A stretch of 64,000 nt of DNA from Actinocorallia longicatena. GTDB taxonomy: Bacteria > Actinomycetota > Actinomycetes > Streptosporangiales > Streptosporangiaceae. The DNA lies in contig NZ_BAAAUV010000001.1 in NCBI RefSeq assembly GCF_039534125.1, forward strand, positions 434,001 to 498,000. Direction: 5' to 3'. The notes under the pieces are model-generated. The model saw nothing but the letters and a program-made list of their open reading frames with translations. It was not told the DNA's origin and searched no databases. Positions 25,208-32,558 of this stretch are shown here, piece by piece (the first letter of the stretch is position 1; every line of letters begins with the position of its first letter). A program made the position numbers and the translations under genes.

Positions 25208-26602
25208 TCACGGGACGGACGGTGACCGGTGGCTGAGGACGGCGGCTTCGGAGCGTGCTCGGGTGGCGGTGGCGGCCTGGCCGAGGGCGTCGGCGAGGCG
25301 GGCCTGCTGGAGCCAGTTGAAGGGGCTGCACGGGCGCACGCCGATGCGCTCGCTGATCAGGGTCCGGGCGAGGTCGTGGTCGCCGCCGCGCAGGGCGGCC
25401 TCCAGCAGGGTCTTCTGGACGGCGTCGCGCTGGGCGTGGCTGCCGCCGAACTCGTTGATCCGGTGCCGGATCGGGGCCAGCAGCGCGATCACCGAGGCGT
25501 ACTCGCCGGAGGCGTAGGCCAGCAGGGCGCGGGCGACGGGCAGGCCGATGTCGGCGGTCATCGCATGGTTGCCGACGCCGGGGTGCGGCTCGGCCAGCCA
25601 GCGCGACCGGGCCTCGATCAGGTCCGAGGCGGCGGAGATCCGTCCGGCACCCAGATAGGCCATGATCGCGTGGACGTCGTTGAACGCGTAGTGCGGGACG
25701 GCGACCTTGGGCTCCCACGCGTCGGCGAGCGCGGTCCAGCGGGCCTGCTGTCCGGTGTCGCCGAGCAGCAGCAGCCGCCAGAGCAGGGCCGAGCCGTCCA
25801 GCAGTTCCATCGCGGTCGAGCCCACGGCGATGGAGGCGTCGTAGATCTCCAGGGCCCGGGCGGTGTCGCCGCTTTCCAGGGCGAAAACGGCGTAGTGCCA
25901 CCAGTTGTGGACGGCCAGGAAGTTGCCGGTCCCCCAGTCGCCGACCCGCGCGTCGTAGAAGCGCCGCCCCTCGGCGAACCGGCCGCGCATCTCGTGGGTG
26001 TGGGCGACGGCGTGCACGGCCCACACGTCGGACGGGTTCAGCTCAACCGACCGCAGCGCCACCTCCTCGGACCGGTCGTAGTGCCCGGCCTCCTCCAGCC
26101 CGAAGCCGTACATGCCCAGCACCGGCCCGAAGTGCTCGTCGTCGGCGCTCCACGAGGTGAGCACCCCGCCGACCCGGTCGCGCAGGGACCGCGCGTCACC
26201 GGTGAGGAAGTCGATCTGGTGGCCGACCGCCAGCGCGAGGACGTCACGCGGACCGGCACCGGCCAGCACCGCGCCCGCTCCGTGGATGTCACCGTCGAGC
26301 CAGATCCGCGCCGCGTGGAGGTGCAGCCGCTCGGCGGGCAGGAACGCGTCCTGGTCGGCGGAGGCGGTGTAGGCGTCGAACGCCGCCCGCGCGGCCGCCG
26401 CGTCGTCCGGCTCGGTGCCCATCAGGCCCAGGTAGGCGGCGAACACCTGCGGCATCGGCGCGGTCGGATCCGCCTCCAGCGCGGCCTTCGACTCGGTCAG
26501 CAGCTCCTCACGGAAGTACAGCAGGCCGTGCACCGCCGCATCGAAATGCGCCACCGCCTCGTCCGACCCCGTGTACGCCAGCCCCTGCCGATCCGTCGCC
26601 AT
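25208..26602 (-). CDS. Tetratricopeptide-repeat protein (TTC38-like)
   Basis: This 464-residue all-helical cytoplasmic protein starts at ATG 26602 with GAGGCGGGG upstream. The repeats include SEEVALRSVELNPSDVWAVH and ALEIYDASIAVGS, with a conserved NWWHYAVFALESGD and PHYAFNDVHAIMA block typical of TTC38-like proteins. The role is unknown; such proteins act as scaffolds. It diverges from the NlpC/P60 gene. The 236 bases between its stop and the DUF6585 gene hold no gene. Confidence 0.75.
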   Translation of the reverse strand: MATDRQGLAYTGSDEAVAHFDAAVHGLLYFREELLTESKAALEADPTAPMPQVFAAYLGLMGTEPDDAAAARAAFDAYTASADQDAFLPAERLHLHAARIWLDGDIHGAGAVLAGAGPRDVLALAVGHQIDFLTGDARSLRDRVGGVLTSWSADDEHFGPVLGMYGFGLEEAGHYDRSEEVALRSVELNPSDVWAVHAVAHTHEMRGRFAEGRRFYDARVGDWGTGNFLAVHNWWHYAVFALESGDTARALEIYDASIAVGSTAMELLDGSALLWRLLLLGDTGQQARWTALADAWEPKVAVPHYAFNDVHAIMAYLGAGRISAASDLIEARSRWLAEPHPGVGNHAMTADIGLPVARALLAYASGEYASVIALLAPIRHRINEFGGSHAQRDAVQKTLLEAALRGGDHDLARTLISERIGVRPCSPFNWLQQARLADALGQAATATRARSEAAVLSHRSPSVP

Positions 26603-26765
26603 GCACCCCGCCTCAGCTCGATGTCCACCCTGGAACCGACCTTACGGCCCGGCCCCCGACCCTGACCCGACGGCCTCCAAAAGACTCGGGAAAACCCCGC
26701 GGCGCAGGGCCGAACGGAACGGCTGAACCGTGGTCCGGCGTCACCCGTACCGCTGCCGACGGACG

Positions 26766-27794
26766 ATGGCGAAGGGTGGGGCTCGGGTGCGTGGTCGCGG
26801 AACGGTGCGGGTCGTCTGCTGGGCCGCATCGCTGGTGCTCGTCGTACCGCTGGCCGCTCCGGGCGTGGCGGGTGCGGAACCCGCACCGTCCCGCACGGAG
26901 CTGACGGTGCGGGAGAAGAAGCTGGTCGACGAGCTGGAGGTGCTGGGGGAACAGCACAACGGGCTGACCGTCCGGCTCCAGCGGGCCAAGCGGGCGGCCA
27001 AGGTCGCCCGGGACTCCTCCGACCAGGCCCAGACGCGGTTCGAGGAGCTCCGCGGCGACGTGGCGAAGCTGGCGGCCCAGTCCTACATGAGCGGGAGCCT
27101 CGACCAGGTCTCGGCGCTGGTCGCCACGGACGACCCGCAGCGCCTGCTCGACCAGTACTCGGCCCTCAACTACCTGAGCGTCCAGGGCAACGACAGGCTG
27201 ACCGTCGTCCTCGGCGCGCTGCAGCGGGTCCAGCGGACGCGCAAGGCCGCCGATGACCGGATCTCCCAGGTCGGACTGCTGACCAAGGAGTCCGACGGCA
27301 AGCGCAGGAAGATCGAGGTCCTTCTCAGGAGCGTCCGCAAGAAGCTCGGCAAGCCGCCGGCCTCGCCGAAGGACCCGCCGCCCAACGTCCAGCCGGGAAA
27401 GGCCTCGGCGAAGGCCATGAAAGCGGTCAACGCGGCACTCGCCCAGCTCGGCGTCCCCTACTCCTGGGGCGGCGGCAACGCGGCCGGCCCCAGCTTCGGG
27501 ACCGCCCAGGGAGCGAACATCAAGGGCTTCGACTGCTCCGGCCTGACCCTGTACGCCTACGCCCAGGTCGGCATCAACCTCCCGCACTACACGGGCGACC
27601 AGTGGAAGATGGGCACCCGCGTCACCCGTGCCCAGCTCCAGCCGGGCGACCTGGTCTTCTTCCACTCCGACCTGCACCACATGGGCCTCTACATCGGCGA
27701 CGGCAAGATGGTCCACGCCCCGCAGACCGGCGACACCGTCAGGATCAGCACCATCGACGACCGCCCCTTCACCGGCGGCGTCCGCCTCACCTGA
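26766..27794 (+). CDS. Secreted NlpC/P60 peptidoglycan hydrolase (RipA-like)
   Basis: From ATG 26766 this is a 342-residue secreted protein; an upstream start at 26730 and a GTG at 26787 are alternatives. A signal peptide (about 14-37, ending near AGAEP) is followed by a long coiled coil (about 48-190) and a linker. The C-terminal NlpC/P60 domain has catalytic C257 in FDCSGLT and H305 in HHMGLYIG, with PGDLVFF between. The family cleaves the stem peptide (D-Glu-mDAP) during wall remodelling; the coiled coil usually keeps it regulated. Confidence 0.9.
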   Translation: MAKGGARVRGRGTVRVVCWAASLVLVVPLAAPGVAGAEPAPSRTELTVREKKLVDELEVLGEQHNGLTVRLQRAKRAAKVARDSSDQAQTRFEELRGDVAKLAAQSYMSGSLDQVSALVATDDPQRLLDQYSALNYLSVQGNDRLTVVLGALQRVQRTRKAADDRISQVGLLTKESDGKRRKIEVLLRSVRKKLGKPPASPKDPPPNVQPGKASAKAMKAVNAALAQLGVPYSWGGGNAAGPSFGTAQGANIKGFDCSGLTLYAYAQVGINLPHYTGDQWKMGTRVTRAQLQPGDLVFFHSDLHHMGLYIGDGKMVHAPQTGDTVRISTIDDRPFTGGVRLT

Positions 27795-27824
27795 CCACCG
27801 CGCTTACGGCTACTGCCTGGCCGT

Positions 27825-28694
27825 TCAGGACGGGACCACGACGATCGGGCAGTGGGTGCGGTGCAACAGGGCGTGGCTGACCGAGCCGAGGAGCAGGCCG
27901 GTGAAGCCTCCACGGCCGCGGGAGCCGACGACCAGGACGTCCGCCCGGGCGGAGGCCGCGGTCAGCGTCCTGACCGCACCGCCGTGGACGACATCCTCGA
28001 TCACCTCGACGTCCGGGTACTTCTCCCGCCAGCCCGCGAGAGCCTCCGACAGGACCCCGGCCTCGTCTTCGGCGGCCAGATCCTCGTCATGGCCGAACGG
28101 CTGCAGAGCGCCGGGGCCGGCCGGAACCGGATGGGTCCAGGCGTGCACCGCCCGCAGACGCGCATTCCTGCGGGACGCCTCCTCGAAGGCGAAGGCCAGC
28201 GCGGGCTGCGCGGTTCTCGCCGAATCGACTCCCACCACCACTTCGAGCGTCGCACCCGGTTGGAGCCGGCCGACCACCGCCGTCGGGACGGAAGCGTGCG
28301 CGACGACCTGGAGGCTCACCGAACCGAGCAGCAGCCCGGAGACCTCGCCGAGCCCGTGCCCTCCCACCACCAGGAGTTCCTGTCCCTCCGCTTCACGGAG
28401 CAGCCCCTCGGCCGACCCGCCCGGCACCAGCCCGGTCTCCGGGCCGAGATCGGGAGCGATCTCAGCGGCCCGCTCGGCGGCCTGCTCCAGCAGGTCCCGG
28501 CCCCCATCGCGCAGCACCTCCCGCATGGCCTCGATCTGCGGCTCGGCGGAGGGCTCCAGGATCCAGGGCGCGATCGCGTAGACGATCCGCAGCTCCCGGC
28601 CTCGGAGAGCGGCCTCCCCCGCCGCCCATTTCACGGCGTCCATCGAGGCCGCCGACCCGTCGATCCCGACCACGATCTTCTGAGTGATGTTCAT
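27825..28694 (-). CDS. Universal stress protein, two Usp domains
   Basis: This 289-residue tandem Usp protein carries VVGIDGSAASMDAV in domain 1 and VVGVDSARTAQPAL in domain 2. The ATP-binding G-x2-G-x9-G-S/T patterns are GGHGLGEVSGLLLGSVS and GSRGRGGFTGLLLGSVS. Proteins of this type are major members of DosR-controlled hypoxia/dormancy regulons in actinobacteria. A DosR-like palindrome lies 35-48 bases upstream of its ATG. Cytoplasmic. Confidence 0.92.
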   Translation of the reverse strand: MNITQKIVVGIDGSAASMDAVKWAAGEAALRGRELRIVYAIAPWILEPSAEPQIEAMREVLRDGGRDLLEQAAERAAEIAPDLGPETGLVPGGSAEGLLREAEGQELLVVGGHGLGEVSGLLLGSVSLQVVAHASVPTAVVGRLQPGATLEVVVGVDSARTAQPALAFAFEEASRRNARLRAVHAWTHPVPAGPGALQPFGHDEDLAAEDEAGVLSEALAGWREKYPDVEVIEDVVHGGAVRTLTAASARADVLVVGSRGRGGFTGLLLGSVSHALLHRTHCPIVVVPS

Positions 28695-28728
28695 GCCTCA
28701 ACAGTGCCGCCTGGCGGCCTCGGAACAA

Positions 28729-28742
28729 AGGACAAAGGTCCT
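28729..28742 (-). promoter_or_regulatory. DosR-like box upstream of usp
   Basis: On the minus strand AGGACCTTTGTCCT is a perfect inverted repeat that fits the DosR/DevR core GGGAC-N4-GTCCC except for the two outermost bases. It lies 35 bases before the Usp ATG. Confidence 0.6.
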
Positions 28743-28766
28743 CGCCTCGCGTGCGGGACGGCCGGG

Positions 28767-29723
28767 TCAGAGCAGCACGTCCTCGGGCGGGCGGCGTCTG
28801 GTCGGCGGGGCGGGCGGGCCGTAGCCGATACGGACCACGCCCTGGACGGCGAGGCCGTCGTGGCCCAGCAGGTCCCGCAGGGCCGGGTCCTCGAGCGGCT
28901 GGGTGAACAGGCAGGTCTCCAGGCCGTGCCGGACGGCCTCCAGCAGGACGTTCTGCAGAGCCTGGCCGGCACGCAGCCAGTCCTCGGGCCCGTCGCCCGC
29001 GGTGGAGAGCGTGGCGAGGCAGGGCTCCCGCTCGAACTCGGCGGTCCGGCGGCCGGGGGTCTCACGGTCCGCGGCGAAATCGCGCAGCGGGAACGCGGCT
29101 CGCGCGCTCCGGGGCCCGACCGCGTCGAGGAAGACACCGTCCTCCCGGTAGGGGTCGTCGGTGGTCCACCGCCGCAGCTCGTCGCGGTGGGCCGGGTCGG
29201 CGCGCATCCGCGTGCCGGCGGTTCTGGCCAGGCTGAGCAGAGCGTCGCGCTCCGGATCGCCCGCGAACTCCAGGACGGCCCGTTCGCGGCGCGCGGCCTC
29301 GGCGAGGGCGGCGAGCCGTGCCGCCGCCGGGACGCGGTCCTCGAAGGGCTCCCTGTTGGACCGGCGGCGGCTGATGGCCTCGTACAGCTCGCGGTCCTCG
29401 TCGCGGACCGGTGCCGCTCCGTCCGCCAGGACCGTGGCCACGTGCGTGGAGCGGCGGGGGTCTGGCATCAGCACGGTGCGGGGCGGAAGTCCGCTGCGCC
29501 GCATCGCGATCCGCAGGTTCATGATCGCCGCACCGAGGCTGAGGTGGAGTGCCCTGCCGCGGAGGTCGGCCGACGGCAGGCGGCGGGTCAGGTCGGCGTG
29601 GACCTCGATTCCCCCGGGCACGGGCCGGAACAGCCACGGCTGGGTGTTGTGGAGGGACGGCGCCCTGGTGGCGGCACCGATCCAGTCCATGATCGTCATG
29701 GTCTCTTCGAGGGACGGCATCAT
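28767..29723 (-). CDS. Acg-like nitroreductase-family protein
   Basis: ATG 29723 is chosen because GAGGAG precedes it; a start at 29753 is possible. The 318-residue protein resembles mycobacterial Acg: APSLHNTQPWLFRP near the N-terminus, AIMNLRIAMRRSG, SRRRSNREPF, and DWLRAGQALQNVLLEAVRHGL in the second half. Acg proteins are divergent nitroreductase folds that bind FMN but may lack reductase activity, and they are induced by DosR in hypoxia. The near-perfect DosR box upstream fits this. Confidence 0.85.
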   Translation of the reverse strand: MMPSLEETMTIMDWIGAATRAPSLHNTQPWLFRPVPGGIEVHADLTRRLPSADLRGRALHLSLGAAIMNLRIAMRRSGLPPRTVLMPDPRRSTHVATVLADGAAPVRDEDRELYEAISRRRSNREPFEDRVPAAARLAALAEAARRERAVLEFAGDPERDALLSLARTAGTRMRADPAHRDELRRWTTDDPYREDGVFLDAVGPRSARAAFPLRDFAADRETPGRRTAEFEREPCLATLSTAGDGPEDWLRAGQALQNVLLEAVRHGLETCLFTQPLEDPALRDLLGHDGLAVQGVVRIGYGPPAPPTRRRPPEDVLL

Positions 29724-29798
29724 CGGCTCCTCTCGTGGCCTTGCCAGCAGCATCCCCGCATGCCGCCGCGCCCGTGGCAGGCCAACGTCCCGACCGGC

Positions 29799-29814
29799 GG
29801 GGACCTTCGTCCCC
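29799..29814 (-). promoter_or_regulatory. DosR-like box upstream of the acg-like gene
   Basis: The plus strand reads GGGGACCTTCGTCCCC, a full match to the DosR core GGGAC-N4-GTCCC with extra flanking symmetry. It lies about 76 bases before the chosen start of the nitroreductase gene. Confidence 0.7.
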
Positions 29815-29838
29815 CGGAGGAGCGGGTGTCCGCCGATC

Positions 29839-30885
29839 TCAGGGGGTGATGACGGCCCGGCCCAGGAGGGTGCCCGCCTCCAGCCGTCGGTAGGCCTCGA
29901 CGGCCTCCGCCAGTGGGAACGTGGTGCAGGCCGTGGTGAGCAGGCCGCGGGCGGCGAGGTCGAGGACCTCCGTCAGCTCCGGCCGGGAGCCCCAGTAGGT
30001 CGTCTGGACGGACACCTCGTAGGGAAGGGCGAAGAAGGAGAACGGAAGGGTTCCGCCCGCGATCCCCACGAGCGTCAGGTCGCCGGCGGAGCGGACGACA
30101 CCGGCCGACAGGGCCAGGGTCGCGTCCGCGCCCACGAAGTCCAGCACCACGTCCGCGCCCCGGCCGCCGGTCGCCGCGCGGATCCGCTCGGCGGCTTCGT
30201 CGCCCGGGGACAGGGCGAGTTCGGCGCCGCTGGTCTCGGCGAGCCTGAGCGCCTCTGGACGGCTGTCGACGGCGACGATCCGGGCGGCGGTCGTCGCCTT
30301 GAGGATCTGGACGGCCAGGTGACCGAGGCCGCCCACGCCGATGACCACGGCCGTGCTTCCGGGCGTCAGTTTCTCCCGCGACCGGCGGATCGCGTGGTAG
30401 GGCGTGAGCCCGGCATCGGTGAGCGGTGCGGCGGCCACGGGATCGAGGCCCTCGGGCAGCGGCACGAGGTGACGGGCGTCCGGTACGAGCATGAAGTCGG
30501 CCATGCCGCCGTCCAGCCCCAGCCCGCAGCCGCCGGACGGGACCGGGGCACCGGCGGGATCCTCGCAGTAGCTGTCCACGCCGAGCCGGCAGCGGATGCA
30601 GGTCCCGCAGCCCCACGCCCCGTAGACGGCGACGGGCTGGCCGGTGCTCAGACCGCGCACGCCGTCACCGAGCTCGTGCACCCAGCCGGTGTTCTCGTGG
30701 CCGAGGGTGAACGGCGGCCCCCACGGGAGCAGGCCGCCCTCGAAGTCCCGCATCAGATGCAGATCGGAGTGGCACGCCCCCGCCCCGGCGATCTTGATCA
30801 CGACCTGGCCGGGGCCGGGCGACGGGTCGGGGACCTCGACGAGCTCGGGGCCGGACTTCCATTCCAGCAGGCGCAGCGCACGCAT
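29839..30885 (-). CDS. Zinc-dependent alcohol dehydrogenase (MDR family)
   Basis: ATG 30885 with GAGGAGG at a 6-base spacing gives 348 residues. Catalytic-zinc ligands lie in GACHSDLHL and GHENTG. The structural-zinc cysteine cluster is WGCGTCIRCRLGVDSYC. The NAD(P)-binding Rossmann motif is VIGVGGLGHLAVQ. It oxidises or reduces an unknown alcohol/aldehyde. Its position among Usp, Acg-like and CBS genes suggests anaerobic or redox-balance use. A weak palindrome GGGCC-N7-GGCCC (30993-31009) lies about 110 bases upstream. Confidence 0.9.
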   Translation of the reverse strand: MRALRLLEWKSGPELVEVPDPSPGPGQVVIKIAGAGACHSDLHLMRDFEGGLLPWGPPFTLGHENTGWVHELGDGVRGLSTGQPVAVYGAWGCGTCIRCRLGVDSYCEDPAGAPVPSGGCGLGLDGGMADFMLVPDARHLVPLPEGLDPVAAAPLTDAGLTPYHAIRRSREKLTPGSTAVVIGVGGLGHLAVQILKATTAARIVAVDSRPEALRLAETSGAELALSPGDEAAERIRAATGGRGADVVLDFVGADATLALSAGVVRSAGDLTLVGIAGGTLPFSFFALPYEVSVQTTYWGSRPELTEVLDLAARGLLTTACTTFPLAEAVEAYRRLEAGTLLGRAVITP

Positions 30886-31063
30886 CCAGGGCCTCCTCGA
30901 CCGGAGCCGTTCGGTCGCTCCTGTCCCCACCGGCCGAAGCCGCACGTCGAGGGCCGGAGTTCCGCTCCTGTCCCATGCTTACGCCCGCCGGACGGGCCAT
31001 TCCTAGGCCCTCGGCGGATACTGCATCTTGGCGGCGGTGGGTCTTGTGCCCCGCCGGAAACGT

Positions 31064-31093
31064 GCGAAGGCCCCGCCGGAGCGGAGCCTTCGC
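31064..31093 (-). terminator. Hairpin terminator of the DoxX-like gene
   Basis: GCGAAGGC (31064-31071) pairs with GCCTTCGC (31086-31093), and CCGC/GCGG continues the stem inside with a CGGA loop. It lies just after the DoxX-like stop. No U-run follows, as is usual in actinomycetes. Confidence 0.6.
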
Positions 31094-31104
31094 CGAAGGA
31101 ACGG

Positions 31105-31644
31105 TCACCTGGTGATCGGGTACTTGCGGACGAAGGGGAGCCTCCCCCACCAGCCGCCCAGGCCGAGGGTGTCCCCGGCGTCGACCAGGGCCAGGCCGAC
31201 CAGGACGGTGGCGTAGATGAGGTGGTCGTCCATGAGGACGTTGTTCTCCGGGGGCAGGACGGCGCTCCACATCATGACCAGCAGCAGCGCGCCCGCAGCG
31301 GCGGCGAACCGCATCCCGATGCCCAGGATCAGCGCGGTGCCGATGCCGAGCAGCCCGAGCATGAACAGCCAGTCGACGATCGCGTGGCCCGCGAGGTCGT
31401 TGTAGAAGCCCTGGAACGGACCGGCCGCGGCCTTCGACAGGAACCCGCTGGTCGGGTGCCCGCCGTCGATCCACGCCTGGGCCTTGGCGGTCTCGTGGCC
31501 GAGCCCGAAGGTCTTGTCGAGGAACGCCCACAGGAACACCCAGCCCAGCGCGATCCGGGCGATCGCCCAGACATAGCGGACGGCGGGAGCCTCGGTGAAC
31601 GGGGAGGTCCGGATGAAGTGGTGCCGACGCTCGGTGGTGGCCAT
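31105..31644 (-). CDS. DoxX-family membrane protein
   Basis: This 179-residue protein starts at ATG 31644 with AAGGAG at a 5-base spacing. It has four predicted transmembrane helices (about 25-43, 88-108, 112-130, 137-157), including ARIALGWVFLWAFLDKTFGLG and LGLLGIGTALILGIGMRF, the DoxX/DoxD pattern. In other bacteria such proteins associate with membrane redox enzymes; here the partner is unknown. It shares a divergent promoter region with the CBS protein, and that region holds a DosR-like box. Confidence 0.8.
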   Translation of the reverse strand: MATTERRHHFIRTSPFTEAPAVRYVWAIARIALGWVFLWAFLDKTFGLGHETAKAQAWIDGGHPTSGFLSKAAAGPFQGFYNDLAGHAIVDWLFMLGLLGIGTALILGIGMRFAAAAGALLLVMMWSAVLPPENNVLMDDHLIYATVLVGLALVDAGDTLGLGGWWGRLPFVRKYPITR

Positions 31645-31732
31645 CTCAACTCCTTGGGGGGTCCTTTTTCCTGCGTTTCGAGCATCCGCCTCAGAGGCCT
31701 TCGGGGGCTGCTGCCGGAGGTCACCCCTCGAT

Positions 31733-31746
31733 GGGACCTCCGTCCC
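31733..31746 (+). promoter_or_regulatory. DosR-like box in the doxX/CBS divergent promoter
   Basis: GGGACCTCCGTCCC is a perfect match to the DosR core GGGAC-N4-GTCCC. A degenerate second copy, GGGACCTGTCGCAC (31756-31769), follows 23 bp later on the same face-scale spacing. It could serve both the DoxX-like and CBS-BON genes. Confidence 0.7.
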
Positions 31747-31823
31747 CTCCTCGACGGGACCTGTCGCACTGACCCGTTCCGCTCACGGACGCGAGCCTGG
31801 AGAGACGGCACTGAGGAGGCGTG

Positions 31824-32558
31824 ATGAGGAGAACGACCGTCGGGGACGTGATGACCCGGGACGTGGCCAGGGTCCTGCCGGACACGGCTTTCATGGAGAT
31901 CGTGAAACTGCTCGCCGAACGCCGGATCAGCGGCGTCCCGGTGATCCATCCGGTCGACGGGCGGCCGCTCGGCGTCATCTCCGAGACCGACCTTCTGGCC
32001 AAGGAGGAGTACAAGTCGCCGGAGCTCGACCGGCCGTCACCGGCCGAGACGTGGCTGCGACGCCGCCAGCGGGACAAGGCCGAGGCCTTCCGCGCCGCCG
32101 ACCTGATGACGGCCCCCGCCGTCACGGTCACCCTGGAGACGACCGTCATCGAGGCCGCCTGCCTGATGGACTTCCACGGGTACAACCGGCTGCCCGTCGT
32201 CGACCGCCGGGGGCGTCTGGCCGGCATCGTCGCCCGCTCCGACCTGCTGAAGGTCTTCCTGCGCCCCGACGCGGAGATCCGTGAGGAGATCTCCCGGGAG
32301 GTCCTGGAGTACTACCTCCGCCAGGATCTCAACCTCCTCACCGTCCGCGTGAGGGACGGCGTCGTCGAGCTCGACGGGCAGGTCGACCGCAGGAGCCTCA
32401 TTCCGGTCGCCGTGCGCCTGGCCTCGGCCGTCGAGGGCGTCACACGCGTCGTGGAGAACATGACCTTCGTCGACGACACGGCCGACGCTATGCGTTGCGA
32501 TACCGATACGAATCGTGGCGGTTTGCCGGACAGAAGCGGATTGGGGGGTGTCGACTGA
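31824..32558 (+). CDS. CBS-pair plus BON domain protein
   Basis: ATG 31824 (GGAGG four bases before) gives 244 residues; GTG 31821 is an alternative. Two CBS motifs (about 8-65: VGDVMTRDVARV; about 95-150: AADLMTAPAVTV and GYNRLPVVDRRG) form an adenine-nucleotide sensor. A C-terminal BON domain (about 160-225) may bind membranes or partners. CBS-BON proteins occur in DosR-type regulons. The gene overlaps the PAS-SpoIIE gene that follows, so they may be co-translated. Confidence 0.88.
   Translation: MRRTTVGDVMTRDVARVLPDTAFMEIVKLLAERRISGVPVIHPVDGRPLGVISETDLLAKEEYKSPELDRPSPAETWLRRRQRDKAEAFRAADLMTAPAVTVTLETTVIEAACLMDFHGYNRLPVVDRRGRLAGIVARSDLLKVFLRPDAEIREEISREVLEYYLRQDLNLLTVRVRDGVVELDGQVDRRSLIPVAVRLASAVEGVTRVVENMTFVDDTADAMRCDTDTNRGGLPDRSGLGGVD

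Noticed and set aside
30993..31009. GGGCC-N7-GGCCC as a DosR box for the alcohol dehydrogenase
   Set aside because: The spacing differs from the DosR core (GGGAC-N4-GTCCC) and the central bases are wrong; kept only as a weak palindrome.
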